DNA of 64,000 nt from Serpentinimonas raichei (GTDB taxonomy: Bacteria; Pseudomonadota; Gammaproteobacteria; Burkholderiales; Burkholderiaceae_C). Positions within the stretch are counted from its first letter, which is position 1; each line of letters starts with the position of its first letter. Positions 1-8,520 of the stretch are shown piece by piece. The notes beneath the pieces were generated by a model. It searched no databases. It was not told where the DNA came from and saw nothing but the letters and a program-made list of their open reading frames with translations. The stretch lies in assembly GCF_000828895.1 (NCBI RefSeq), contig NZ_AP014568.1:1929858-1993857 (forward strand), given 5' to 3'. Position numbers and translations under genes: made by a program.

Positions 1-579
1 CACGTGGTTTTCCCGACCAACGCCATCGTGTCGCTGCTGTACGTGCTGGAAAACGGCGCCTCGGCCGAGATCGCCGTGGTAGGCCACGAAGGCATGGTCG
101 GCATCTCCATCTTCATGGGGGGTGGCTCCACGCCGAGCCGGGCCGTGGTGCAAAGCGCGGGCCGGGGTTTCCGGCTGCGCGCGTCGGTGCTGAAGGACGA
201 GTTCGCCCGTTCCAGCCCGGTGATGCACCTGCTGCTGCGCTACACGCAGGCGCTGATCACGCAGATGACGCAGACCGCGGTGTGCAACCGCCACCACTCG
301 CTGGACCAGCAACTCTGCCGCTGGCTGCTGCTCAGCCTGGACCGCCTGCCGGGTGACGAACTGGTGATGACGCAGGAGCTGATTGCCAACATGCTGGGCG
401 TGCGCCGCGAAGGCGTGACCGAGGCTGCGCTCAGCCTGCAGAAGGCGGGCCTGATCCGCTACGCCCGCGGCCACATCACCGTGCTCAACCGGCCCGGTCT
501 GGAGCGGCGCACCTGCGAGTGTTATGCCGTGGTGAAAACCGAATACGACCGGCTGCTGCCTTGCAAAGAAGCGGTGTAA
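1..579 (+). CDS. Crp/Fnr family transcriptional regulator, 5' end cut by window edge
   Basis: This is the C-terminal 192 residues of a Crp/Fnr-type DNA-binding regulator. The frame is open from base 1, so the true start lies outside the window. The visible part begins inside the cyclic-nucleotide-binding-like beta-roll (segment AEIAVVGHEGMVG) and continues through the dimerisation helix to a winged helix-turn-helix near the C-terminus (TQELIANMLGVRREGVTEAA), the HTH_Crp_2 type. No Fnr-type N-terminal cysteines can be judged because that part is missing. The ligand is unknown; many members with this short architecture in Burkholderiales lack residues for cAMP binding. The next gene converges on it. 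Confidence 0.85.
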   Translation, partial: HVVFPTNAIVSLLYVLENGASAEIAVVGHEGMVGISIFMGGGSTPSRAVVQSAGRGFRLRASVLKDEFARSSPVMHLLLRYTQALITQMTQTAVCNRHHSLDQQLCRWLLLSLDRLPGDELVMTQELIANMLGVRREGVTEAALSLQKAGLIRYARGHITVLNRPGLERRTCECYAVVKTEYDRLLPCKEAV

Positions 580-662
580 ACCACCGCCACGACCCCGACT
601 TGGCCTGCGCGCCGACGGCCAACACCCGCAGAACCCGACCGCTCTGGTGCCTGCATCGCCCT

Positions 663-2039
663 TCAAACATCAAGCCGCTTGGCAGGACAAACGAGCGCGT
701 GTTGCGCCGTATGGATGCGCTGCATGGCGCGCTCGAGCGCGCTGCGGCTGGTGCTTTCCACGTACAAACAGGGTTTGCCGGTGCGTTTGCAGTGCTCCTT
801 CACGCGCCAGTAGGCGTTGTGGCTGATGCAGCCCACTTGGCAGATCACCCAATCGGCCGCCGCCAAGGTGGCACTCAACTGACTCAGGTGGTGTTCGTCG
901 CCGCCGTCGTGGTGCAGCAATTGTGCGCCGTGCGCCTCCACCACCTCGCGAAATGCGGGCAATTGCGCCGTGCGGCCGCCGACGCACGCGATCTTGGTGC
1001 TCAGCGCTGGACGGACTGGATCGGCTGTGGGTGCTGCGCCGACACCGCCTAGCGCCAGCTCGGACCGCGCCTCAGGTTCCGCGCTGGCCTCGGAGATAGC
1101 GGACGCCGACAAGCGGCTTGCAGCCGCGCTGGAGCTCGTCGCCACCGCAGGGGTGAGGCAGGGCTGAGCAAGCCCCGGCGGCGCTGCCACCCCGCACGGG
1201 CGTGCGCCAGCGCGCAAGGCCCGGTTGGCCTGCTGGCACTGCAGTCGCAAGTCGGTGTTTTCCAGCCGCAGCGCCTGCAAGGCCCCGGCATCGGGGCGCT
1301 CGGCGAGCAGTTGCTGGCAGCGCTGCGTCAGCCGCTCCTGCTCGGCCTCGGCTTGCAGCAGGCTCTGGCGCAGCCGCTGAATCTCGGACTGCGCCTGCTG
1401 CTGGCGCTGCTGCCCTTCTTGCAAAAGGCGCTGCACGCGCGCCTTTTGCTCGGCCAGCTCGGCGCGCAGCTGCTCCGACTGGCTGCGCTGTTGCTGCCAC
1501 TGCTGCTGCTCGACGCGCGTGACCATGCCAACCTGGTGCTGCATCATGTGCACATCACCCAAGATCTCGTGCTCCAGCGGGAGCAAACAGGCTGGGTGCG
1601 TGAGCAGCGCCCACATCAGCCCGCCCCACGCGGGTTCGCCCTTGGCCTGCTGCCAGCACTGGCGCAGATCGTCGGCGCTGGCAAAATCAGCCACTTGGCG
1701 CAGCTCCAGTGCAAAGTGGGCATCCAGCCACTTTTGCAGGCGCTCGGCCAGCGGCGTGCGGCGGCGGCACTCCGAGACCCCGATCTGGTGCAGCTCATAA
1801 TCGCTGCGCCCTTGTACGTCGATGCCGCACTTGCGCATCAGCGTACGCTGCTCACACATGGGCAAACAGACCCCCAGCACCGGACAGGCAGCGCTGGCGC
1901 TCAGCTCCCACAAGGCGCGCCGGCGCTTGCCGGACTTGCTGACGCCGTCCAGCGGCGGAACCTCGAACACCAGCGGCCGCTGCCCTTGGGCAGCGGATTC
2001 AAGCGGCCACACCGCCGTGGCTTTACGCGCTAGGCACAT
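663..2039 (-). CDS. DUF2325 domain protein with central coiled coil
   Basis: This 458-residue protein has an N-terminal region with a Cys-containing segment (CPVLGVCLPMCE), a Gln/Glu-rich coiled coil at about residues 175-275, an Ala/Ser-rich linker, and a C-terminal DUF2325 domain from about residue 347 (motifs KIACVGGR and VGCISHNAYWRVKEHCKR). DUF2325 has no established biochemical role; its fold suggests a small Rossmann-like domain. The start chosen is ATG at 2039, preceded by AAGGCGG; it overlaps the upstream gene by 17 bases. An open frame extends further upstream but does not look coding. It is the last gene of a three-gene minus-strand operon behind a Fur-like site, so an iron-linked function is an inference. 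Confidence 0.8.
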   Translation of the reverse strand: MCLARKATAVWPLESAAQGQRPLVFEVPPLDGVSKSGKRRRALWELSASAACPVLGVCLPMCEQRTLMRKCGIDVQGRSDYELHQIGVSECRRRTPLAERLQKWLDAHFALELRQVADFASADDLRQCWQQAKGEPAWGGLMWALLTHPACLLPLEHEILGDVHMMQHQVGMVTRVEQQQWQQQRSQSEQLRAELAEQKARVQRLLQEGQQRQQQAQSEIQRLRQSLLQAEAEQERLTQRCQQLLAERPDAGALQALRLENTDLRLQCQQANRALRAGARPCGVAAPPGLAQPCLTPAVATSSSAAASRLSASAISEASAEPEARSELALGGVGAAPTADPVRPALSTKIACVGGRTAQLPAFREVVEAHGAQLLHHDGGDEHHLSQLSATLAAADWVICQVGCISHNAYWRVKEHCKRTGKPCLYVESTSRSALERAMQRIHTAQHALVCPAKRLDV

Positions 2040-2523
2040 AGACACCGCCTTGCGCTTGCACGCGCTCGCACTCCTCGCCTTTGCGCTGGCACTGGCCGTC
2101 GTCTTGCAGCCAGTGGTGGGCATGGCCCACGCAAGCGGTTTGACACAGCACCGCGTCCGACTCTGGCCATGGGGCTGGGGTGCCAGCACCCAATTGGCTT
2201 GGGGTGTGCGGCAGGGATTTGAGCGCCCAATCGGTGCGGTTAGCCGACCGTTGCGACCCAGATGGCAGCGCACCAGACCTTGGCGTCTGCAATGGGCTCG
2301 AGCGCCTAGGCATGCTCATGGACATGGGCATGGGTACGGCCCACCATTTTGCCGTTCGCTCCAAGATGGCCTTCGCCCGGTGCCGCAGCAAATCGGCCTC
2401 TAGGGCTTCGATGCGGTCCGCCATCTGGCGCACCGTCTGGCTCACCCTTTGCTGCACCTGGGCGAAGTGGCGCAGCCAAACCAGTTGCTCCTCCAAAGGC
2501 ACGGCGTTGGTCGCGGCGCTCAT
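2023..2523 (-). CDS. Uncharacterised protein with Cys/His-rich C-terminus
   Basis: I do not recognise this 166-residue protein. Residues about 5-55 form a likely amphipathic or coiled-coil helix (EALEADLLRHRAKAILERTA). A Ser/Pro-rich, probably disordered, stretch follows, and the last 45 residues hold four cysteines and clustered histidines (CQTACVGHAHHW, then DGQCQRKGEEC), which could bind a metal. The ATG at 2523 overlaps the upstream stop as ATGA, and its own 3' end overlaps the DUF2325 gene, so the three genes appear translationally coupled. The longer frame reading upstream to 2610 is not used because it would overlap the preceding gene deeply. Confidence 0.6.
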   Translation of the reverse strand: MSAATNAVPLEEQLVWLRHFAQVQQRVSQTVRQMADRIEALEADLLRHRAKAILERTAKWWAVPMPMSMSMPRRSSPLQTPRSGALPSGSQRSANRTDWALKSLPHTPSQLGAGTPAPWPESDAVLCQTACVGHAHHWLQDDGQCQRKGEECERVQAQGGVYVPSA

Positions 2524-2834
2524 GGCCAGACCGCCATCAGCGCCTGCGCAGCCCGGCCTGAGGCGCTTGGGCGCACCCGCTGCGCAGGCTTTTGCGGCAA
2601 GGCCTGCCAATGGGCGTGCAAGCGCCCGACCATGGCACGCATCGAATCGCTCAAACTGGCCTGCTGGCTTAGCGCAAACAGCAGATGGCGGATTTTGTGC
2701 GCCAGTGCCGTGCGCTGGCGCTCGCAGGCGCTCTGGGCATGACCCGTCATGAGCGCCAAGGTGGCGGCCAGCACGGCCTCGGATCCGGGCAGCAGGTAGG
2801 TGTCGGCTTCGGGCCAGTCGGTGTCTCGTTCCAT
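2520..2834 (-). CDS. Uncharacterised small protein, first gene of the DUF2325 operon
   Basis: This 104-residue, mostly helical protein has no motif I recognise. It begins MERDTDWPEADTYLLPGSEA and contains one Cys and three His residues. The start is supported by a good ribosome binding site (TAGGAG, 6 nt before the ATG). It is the promoter-proximal gene of a three-gene minus-strand operon, and a Fur-box-like palindrome lies 38-56 bases upstream. Its coupling to the next gene through an ATGA overlap supports the view that it is a real gene rather than a chance frame. Confidence 0.6.
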   Translation of the reverse strand: MERDTDWPEADTYLLPGSEAVLAATLALMTGHAQSACERQRTALAHKIRHLLFALSQQASLSDSMRAMVGRLHAHWQALPQKPAQRVRPSASGRAAQALMAVWP

Positions 2835-2871
2835 GGCAACTCCTAGGGTTGGGTGCGATGGCCCTATCGTA

Positions 2872-2890
2872 AATGCGAATCGTTCTTATT
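2872..2890 (-). promoter_or_regulatory. Fur-box-like operator of the DUF2325 operon
   Basis: The 19-bp stretch AATGCGAATCGTTCTTATT is an imperfect 9-1-9 palindrome (6 of 9 positions pair) and resembles the classical Fur box GATAATGATAATCATTATC in its outer and inner bases. It sits in an AT-rich island, unlike the surrounding GC-rich DNA, directly upstream of the first gene of the operon, with a possible TACGAT -10 at 2866-2871 on the minus strand. It would let iron-loaded Fur repress the operon. Binding is inferred from sequence only. Confidence 0.5.
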
Positions 2891-3023
2891 GTTTGCGGTT
2901 TCGATTGTTTTTTTATTGCTTAAAACTTATCTCGATAGCCGGATGCAGGCCTGCTACAAGCTTGCTGCCAACCTGCCGCCCGCACCCATGCCCCGCCTAC
3001 ACCGACGGCCCGCAGCCAGCCTT

Positions 3024-4505
3024 TCAGCGCCGCCAATAGTGGCGCGTAAACAGCACCAGCACCGTCAGCAGCTCCAGCCGCCCGAGCAGCATGGCAAAGC
3101 TGAGCAGCCAAAGCTGAAAGCTGCTCAGCCAGCCAAAGTTGTGCGCCGGCCCCACCTGCCCCAGCCCGGGCCCGATGTTGTTGAGCGTGGCCACCACGGC
3201 GGAAAAGGCGGTCACGATGTCCAGCCCGGTGAGCAGCAGCATAAAGGTCAGGCCCAGCGTGGCGGCACCGTAGATCAGCATGAAACCCAGCACCGTGGTG
3301 AGCGTGGCGGCGGCGACGCGCTGCCCGCCCAGCGTGACCGGGTTGACCACGCGCGGGTGCACGATGCGCACCAGCTCGCGCCGCGCCTGCTTGACCAGCA
3401 GCACCATGCGCACCATCTTGATGCCACCGCCCGTAGAGCCGGCGCACGATACGAAGCAGCCTAGAAACAGCAGATAGACGCCGATGAACACCGGCCACTG
3501 CGCGTAGTCGGTGGCGGAGTAGCCGGTGGTGGTGGCCAGCGAAAGCACATGAAAGGCGCTGCTGCGCAGGGCGGTCCAGAAATCGGTCTCGACTTGCTGC
3601 GCAGTGAGCAAGGCCGTGACCAGCGCCACCGAGCCGAACAGCACCACGAAGTAGCTGCGGATTTCGCGGTCGTTGGCGATCGGGCCCAGCGTAAGCGTGC
3701 GCAGCACCAGAAAGTAGCGCAAAAAGCTGATACCCGCCAGTGCCATAAAAACAATCGCCACCAGTTCGACCGCCGCCGAATCCCAGTAGCCGATGCTGGC
3801 GTCCTGTGAGGAAAAGCCGCCCAGGCTCATGGTGCTGCACATGTGGATGAAGGCATCGGCCCAGCTCATGCCGGCCCAGCGGTAGGCCAACAAACAGGCC
3901 AGCGAAAAGCCAAAATAGATCAGCCAGAGCCCGCGCGCGGTCTCGGCAATGCGCGGCGTGAACTTGGTGTCTTTCATCGGGCCCGGCGTTTCGGCCTTGT
4001 AGAGCTGCATCCCCCCCAGGCCCAGCAGCGGCAGCACCGCCACCACCAGCAGCATGATCCCCAGGCCCCCGATGTACTGCAAAAAGGCGCGCCAGACGTT
4101 GACCGACACCGGCAGATCCCCCAGACCGCTCAGGGCGGTGGCGCCGGTGGCGGTGAGCGCGCTCATGGCCTCAAAATAGGCGTGGCTCCAAGAAATATCG
4201 GGCACCAGCCAATAGAGCGGGAAGGCGGCGTAAGCCGTGAGCACCAGCCAAACCAGCACCACCAGCAAAAAACCGTCGCGCGGCAGCAGCTCGCGGTACT
4301 GGTTGCGCGTCAGCCACAGCAGCAGCAGGCCGCTGCCAAAAGTCAGGCCAAACGCCACGCCCCAGATGGCGCGCAGATAGTCCAGATCGAGCGCCCAGCC
4401 CCAAGCCAGGGGCACCAGAAAGGCGAAGGAAAAGGCCATCATGATGCGCGCCAGCAGCGCCAGCACCGGCCCAAAAATCGACCACAGGGCAGACAAGCCG
4501 TTCAT
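3024..4505 (-). CDS. trkH: TrkH family potassium uptake channel subunit (second copy)
   Basis: This 493-residue polytopic inner-membrane protein is the K+-translocating subunit of a Trk system, working with the cytoplasmic NAD-binding TrkA. The four P-loop filter regions of the family are present: TATGAT, STMSLGGFS, ATTTGYSA and NNIGPG, each with the conserved filter glycine. The start used is ATG 4505, which overlaps the stop of the upstream trkH as ATGA; a TTG nine bases earlier is less likely. It is clearly a paralogue of the preceding gene, sharing segments such as GMSW, TMSLGG and the YFEAMS helix, but it has diverged throughout, so the two channels probably differ in regulation or ion preference. 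Confidence 0.92.
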   Translation of the reverse strand: MNGLSALWSIFGPVLALLARIMMAFSFAFLVPLAWGWALDLDYLRAIWGVAFGLTFGSGLLLLWLTRNQYRELLPRDGFLLVVLVWLVLTAYAAFPLYWLVPDISWSHAYFEAMSALTATGATALSGLGDLPVSVNVWRAFLQYIGGLGIMLLVVAVLPLLGLGGMQLYKAETPGPMKDTKFTPRIAETARGLWLIYFGFSLACLLAYRWAGMSWADAFIHMCSTMSLGGFSSQDASIGYWDSAAVELVAIVFMALAGISFLRYFLVLRTLTLGPIANDREIRSYFVVLFGSVALVTALLTAQQVETDFWTALRSSAFHVLSLATTTGYSATDYAQWPVFIGVYLLFLGCFVSCAGSTGGGIKMVRMVLLVKQARRELVRIVHPRVVNPVTLGGQRVAAATLTTVLGFMLIYGAATLGLTFMLLLTGLDIVTAFSAVVATLNNIGPGLGQVGPAHNFGWLSSFQLWLLSFAMLLGRLELLTVLVLFTRHYWRR

Positions 4506-5980
4506 TTTTGCCAAAACGCCCTAGTAAACAAAACCAAAAAAGCCAGAATTTCGAGCCGCCCGAGCAGCATCGCCAGCGCGCACACCCAGAGCTTGAAATC
4601 GCTCAAGCCGGCGTAGTTGCCAGCTGGCCCGACCTCCCCAAAGCCGGGCCCCATGTTGTTGATGCTGGCCAGCACGGCGCTGAAGGCGGTGTCGAAATCC
4701 ATCCCGCCCAGCAGCAGCAACATTGTCAGGCCCAACACGGTGGCGCCATAGATCAGCATGAAGGCCAGCACGGACTGTATCGCCGCTTGCGGCACCACGG
4801 CAGCGCCGACTGTAATCGGAGTCACCGCGCGCGGGTGCAGGATGCGCTTGAGTTCGCACTGAGCCAGCTTGAGCAGGATCAGCAGCCGCGCCATTTTGAT
4901 GCCGGCCCCGGTGGAGCCGGCGCTGGTGGCCAAGGCCGACAAAAGCAGCATCAACCACGGCGCAAAAGCCGGCCAGAGGGTGTAGTCTTCGCTGGCGAAG
5001 CCGGTGGTGGAGGCGATCGAGACCAGATTGAACAAGGCCCGGCGCAGCGTTTCCAGATCGGCCGCCGCCCCACCCTGCCAAACCAGCACCGCGGCCACGG
5101 CCAAGCCCGCACCCAGCATCAGGCTCTGGGTGCCGCGCCATTCGGGGTCGCGCCAGATGCGCGCCGGGTCGCGCTTGAGCACGGCCACAAAGTACAGCGC
5201 AAAGCTGCCGCTGGCCAGCAGCATGAACACGATGGCGATCCACTCCAGCGTGGCCGAATCGAAATGCCCGAAACTGGCGTCGTAATTCGACAAGCCGCCC
5301 AGGCTCATGGTGGTGAACATGTGCATCCAAGCGTCGAACCACGACATGCCCCCGGCGCGGTAGGCCAGCAGGCAGGCCAGCGACAGCGCGGCATAGACGC
5401 TCCACAAGCCCTTGGCGGTGGTGGCGATGCGCGGCGTCAGGCGCGACTCTTTGAACGGGCCGCTGGTTTCAGCGCGCAGCAGCGAGCTGCCGCCGGCCCC
5501 CATGAGCGGCAAAATGGCCACCGCCAGCACCAGAATCCCCATCCCGCCCAGCCACTGCAAAAAGCCGCGCCAGATGTTGATCGCCCCCGGCAGGTAGTCC
5601 AACCCCACCAGCACGGTGGAGCCGGTGGTGGTCAGGCCCGACATGGCCTCGAAGTAGGCGCGGGTGAAGCTCAGCGGCTGCCCCACACCATCGAAATAGA
5701 GCATCAGCGGCAGCGCCGCCAGCGCCGGCAGCAGGGTCCAGACCAGGCCGACCAGCAAGATGCCGTCGCGCACGCCCAGCTCCTTGGCCGGATACGGGCG
5801 CCAGCGCTGGCCCAGCGCCAGCAGCGCCGCACCGAGCAGCAGCACCAGCGCCATCGGCCCAACGAAGGCCCAGCCGGCACCGTCGGCCAGCCCGATCGAA
5901 ACCCCGATCGGCACCAGAAAAGCCAGCCCGAAGGCCAGCAAAACCCAACCCAGAACCGAGGCGATGCGCAGCAGCGGCAC
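4502..5980 (-). CDS. trkH: TrkH family potassium uptake channel subunit (first copy)
   Basis: This 492-residue integral membrane protein is a Trk-type potassium transporter subunit. The four half-helix filter motifs are visible as TTTGST, TTMSLGGLS, ASTTGFAS and NNMGPG. The gene begins 6 bases after the trkA stop and is followed, with a 4-base ATGA overlap, by a second trkH, so the operon encodes one TrkA with two channel subunits. The usual proteobacterial Trk locus has one or two unlinked trkH/trkG genes; a tandem pair in the trkA operon is less common. Na+-coupled variants exist in related Ktr/Trk families, but the ion cannot be decided from the sequence. Confidence 0.92.
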   Translation of the reverse strand: MPLLRIASVLGWVLLAFGLAFLVPIGVSIGLADGAGWAFVGPMALVLLLGAALLALGQRWRPYPAKELGVRDGILLVGLVWTLLPALAALPLMLYFDGVGQPLSFTRAYFEAMSGLTTTGSTVLVGLDYLPGAINIWRGFLQWLGGMGILVLAVAILPLMGAGGSSLLRAETSGPFKESRLTPRIATTAKGLWSVYAALSLACLLAYRAGGMSWFDAWMHMFTTMSLGGLSNYDASFGHFDSATLEWIAIVFMLLASGSFALYFVAVLKRDPARIWRDPEWRGTQSLMLGAGLAVAAVLVWQGGAAADLETLRRALFNLVSIASTTGFASEDYTLWPAFAPWLMLLLSALATSAGSTGAGIKMARLLILLKLAQCELKRILHPRAVTPITVGAAVVPQAAIQSVLAFMLIYGATVLGLTMLLLLGGMDFDTAFSAVLASINNMGPGFGEVGPAGNYAGLSDFKLWVCALAMLLGRLEILAFLVLFTRAFWQK

Positions 5981-5986
5981 GGCGCT

Positions 5987-7378
5987 TCAGCCGAAAAAAG
6001 TGGCCGTGACCTGAAACAGTTTTTCCACCTCGCGCACCAGGCGCTTGTGCGGGATGAAGATCACCACGTGGTCCTCGGCCTCGATCAGGGTGTCGTGGTG
6101 CGGCATCAGCACCTGGGCTTGCTTGCCTTGGCCGCGCACGATGGCACCAAAGCGCGCGCCCTGCGGCAGCGCCACCTGTTCGACCCGGCGCCCGACCAGC
6201 TTGGAGGTTTTGAAGTCGCCGCGCGCCACCCCTTCCAGCGCCTCGGCAGCCCCGCGGCGCAGGCTGTGCACCGCCACCACGTCGCCGCGGCGCACGTGCG
6301 TGAGCAGCTCGCCGATCACGGTCTGCGCCGGCGAAATGGCGATGTCGATTGCGCTGCCCTGCATCATCTCGGCGTAGGCGCGGCGGTTGATGAGCGCCAT
6401 CACGCGCGGCGCCCCCAGCCGCTTGGCCAGCATGGCGGCCATGATGTTGTCTTCGTCGTCGTTGGTGAGCGAGAGGAACAAGTCCATGTCGGCCACGTTT
6501 TCTTCCTCGAGCAGCGACTCGTCGGTGCAGTCGCCGCGCAGCACCAGCGTGCTCGAGGGCAGTTGGCTGGCCAGGTATTCGCAGCGCAGCGGGTTGTGCT
6601 CGATCACTTTGACCTGGTACTGTCCGCTGAGGCTGCGCGCCAGCCGCAATCCGACCCGGCCACCGCCGGCGATCATCACGCGCAGCACCGGTTTGTCGAT
6701 GGTGTGGATGGCCGCCAGCACGAACCGGATCTGGTCGGCGGCGGCGAGCACGAACAGCTCGTCACCGGGCAGGATGCGGGTGTCGCGCGTGGCCTCCATC
6801 TCGGTGTCGAGCCGGTACAGCGCCACCACGCGCATTTCGACGTGCGGCAGCCGTTCGCGGAACTGCCCGATGGTGCGCCCGACCAAGGCGCCGCCGTGCT
6901 CGGCGCGCACCGCGATCAGGCACACCTGGCCTTGGGCGAATTCGAGCACCTGCAGGGCTTCCGGGTACTCGATCAGCTGATGGATGAAGCGCATCACCGA
7001 CTCTTCGGGGCAAATCACCTGATCGACCGCAAAACCGCCCTTGCCCATCAGCGCATCGCCAGCCGTGAACTCGGGCGAGCGCAGGCGGGCGATGGTGGTG
7101 GGCACGTTGAAAATATCGTGCGCGATCTTGCACACCACCAAGTTGGACTCGTCGGCGGCGGCGCAGGCGATCACCATGTCGGCGTCTTTGGCCCCGGCCT
7201 CGCGCAGCACCGAGGGCTGGATGCCGTTGCCGACCACGCCGCGCAAATCGAGCCGCTCCTCCAGCGCGCGCACGCGCAGCGGGTCTTGGTCGATCACGGT
7301 GATGTCGTTGTGCTCCGACACCAGGCTCTCGGCCACGCTCTCGCCGACCCGGCCCGCGCCAAAGATGATGATGTTCAT
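5987..7378 (-). CDS. trkA: Trk system potassium transporter TrkA
   Basis: This 463-residue cytoplasmic protein has the duplicated RCK architecture of TrkA: each half has an NAD(H)-binding Rossmann domain followed by a TrkA-C domain. The first dinucleotide motif is GAGRVG at residues 7-12 and the second is GGGRVG near residue 237. It gates the TrkH channels in response to nucleotide binding. Its ATG overlaps the stop codon of the upstream acyl-CoA dehydrogenase gene by 4 bases (ATGA), and two trkH genes follow at once, so all four genes are probably co-transcribed from upstream of the dehydrogenase. Confidence 0.95.
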   Translation of the reverse strand: MNIIIFGAGRVGESVAESLVSEHNDITVIDQDPLRVRALEERLDLRGVVGNGIQPSVLREAGAKDADMVIACAAADESNLVVCKIAHDIFNVPTTIARLRSPEFTAGDALMGKGGFAVDQVICPEESVMRFIHQLIEYPEALQVLEFAQGQVCLIAVRAEHGGALVGRTIGQFRERLPHVEMRVVALYRLDTEMEATRDTRILPGDELFVLAAADQIRFVLAAIHTIDKPVLRVMIAGGGRVGLRLARSLSGQYQVKVIEHNPLRCEYLASQLPSSTLVLRGDCTDESLLEEENVADMDLFLSLTNDDEDNIMAAMLAKRLGAPRVMALINRRAYAEMMQGSAIDIAISPAQTVIGELLTHVRRGDVVAVHSLRRGAAEALEGVARGDFKTSKLVGRRVEQVALPQGARFGAIVRGQGKQAQVLMPHHDTLIEAEDHVVIFIPHKRLVREVEKLFQVTATFFG

Positions 7379-8511
7379 GCAGAGGCCAGCGCGCGCTGGA
7401 TCAGGATTTTTTGCACCTCGCTGGTGCCTTCGTAAATTTGGCAGACGCGCACATCGCGGTAGATGCGCTCCACCGGAAAGTCGCGCACCACGCCGTAGCC
7501 GCCCAGAGTTTGGATGGCGGCCGAGCAGACCTGCTCTGCCGTTTCGCTGGCAAAGAGCTTGGCCATGGCGGCCTCTTTGAGGCAGGGCTGGCCGGCGTCG
7601 CGCAGGCTGGCGGCGTGCCAGACCAGTTGCCGTGCCGCCTCCAGCCGGGTGGCGCAGTCGGCGAGCTTGAAGCCCAAGCCCTGGTGCTCGATGATCGGGC
7701 GGCCAAAGCTGCGCCGCTCTTTGGCGTAGCCGATGGCAAAGTCGAGCGCGCTGCGCGCCATGCCCACGCTCTGCGCCGCGATGCCGATGCGCCCGCCTTC
7801 GAGCGCACCGAGGGCGATTTTGTAGCCCTCACCTTCGGCCCCGATGCGCTGCTCGAGCGGGATGCGGCAGCCCTCGAAGCGGATTTGCGCCGTGTCGCTG
7901 CTGTGCTGGCCGATTTTGTCTTCCAGCCGCTCCACCAGGTAGCCGGGGTTGTTCGTGGGCACCAGAAAGGCGCTCAGGCCCTTTTTTCCCGCCGCCGGGT
8001 CGGTGACGGCGATGACGATCATCAGGTCGCCGTATTTGCCGCTGGTGATGAACTGTTTCACGCCGTCGAGGCGGTAGCCGTCGCTGGTGCGCACAGCGCG
8101 GGTGCGCAGCTCGGAGGCATCCGAGCCGGCCTGCGGCTCGGTCAGGCAAAAGCCGCCCAGCAGCTCGCCGCGCGCCAACGCAGGCAGCCAGCGCTGCTGC
8201 TGCGCCGCGCTGCCGTAGCGCAGCAAAATCGCGTTCACCGGGCAGTTGGTGACGCTGATGGTGGTGCTCACGCCACCGTCGCCGGCGGCGATTTCTTCCA
8301 GCACCAGCGCCAGCGTGAGGGTGTCGAGCCCGGAGCCGCCGAGTTCCTCGGGCACGCAAATGCCGTAGCAGCCCAGTGCCGCCAGGCCCTGGTGCGCCGC
8401 TTTGGGGAAGATGTGCCCCTGGTCCCAGGCCGCCGCCTGTGGCCACAGTTGCTCTTGGGCGAAGGCGCGCACGGCGTCGCGGATTTGCAGTTGGTCGGCA
8501 TTGAGCAGCAT
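7375..8511 (-). CDS. Acyl-CoA dehydrogenase
   Basis: This 378-residue FAD enzyme catalyses alpha,beta-dehydrogenation of an acyl-CoA and passes electrons to ETF. It has the standard N-terminal helical domain, a middle beta domain (motif CLTEPQAGSD) and a C-terminal helical domain; the likely catalytic base is Glu361 in YEGTSEV, as in short- and medium-chain and butyryl-type dehydrogenases. Chain-length preference is not evident. It lies 9 bases after the thiolase stop, pairing two beta-oxidation-type steps, and its own end overlaps trkA, an odd coupling between fatty or branched acid degradation and potassium uptake. Confidence 0.92.
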   Translation of the reverse strand: MLLNADQLQIRDAVRAFAQEQLWPQAAAWDQGHIFPKAAHQGLAALGCYGICVPEELGGSGLDTLTLALVLEEIAAGDGGVSTTISVTNCPVNAILLRYGSAAQQQRWLPALARGELLGGFCLTEPQAGSDASELRTRAVRTSDGYRLDGVKQFITSGKYGDLMIVIAVTDPAAGKKGLSAFLVPTNNPGYLVERLEDKIGQHSSDTAQIRFEGCRIPLEQRIGAEGEGYKIALGALEGGRIGIAAQSVGMARSALDFAIGYAKERRSFGRPIIEHQGLGFKLADCATRLEAARQLVWHAASLRDAGQPCLKEAAMAKLFASETAEQVCSAAIQTLGGYGVVRDFPVERIYRDVRVCQIYEGTSEVQKILIQRALASA

Positions 8512-8520
8512 GGTGGCCTT

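Noticed and set aside
485-673. Small minus-strand frame between the Crp-like and DUF2325 genes
   Set aside because: It overlaps the regulator's 3' end, has no ribosome binding site and no recognisable sequence.
663-2273. Longer DUF2325 protein starting at 2273
   Set aside because: The extra N-terminal residues overlap the upstream gene in another frame and are low-complexity; ATG 2039 has a ribosome binding site.
4508-7435. A 975-codon open frame on the plus strand opposite the trk operon, and similar long frames elsewhere (for example opposite glyS, aceK and alkaline phosphatase copy 2)
   Set aside because: The translations are Gln/His/Arg/Ala-rich, low in hydrophobic patterning, and mirror well-supported genes. 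Such long antisense frames are expected at this GC content.
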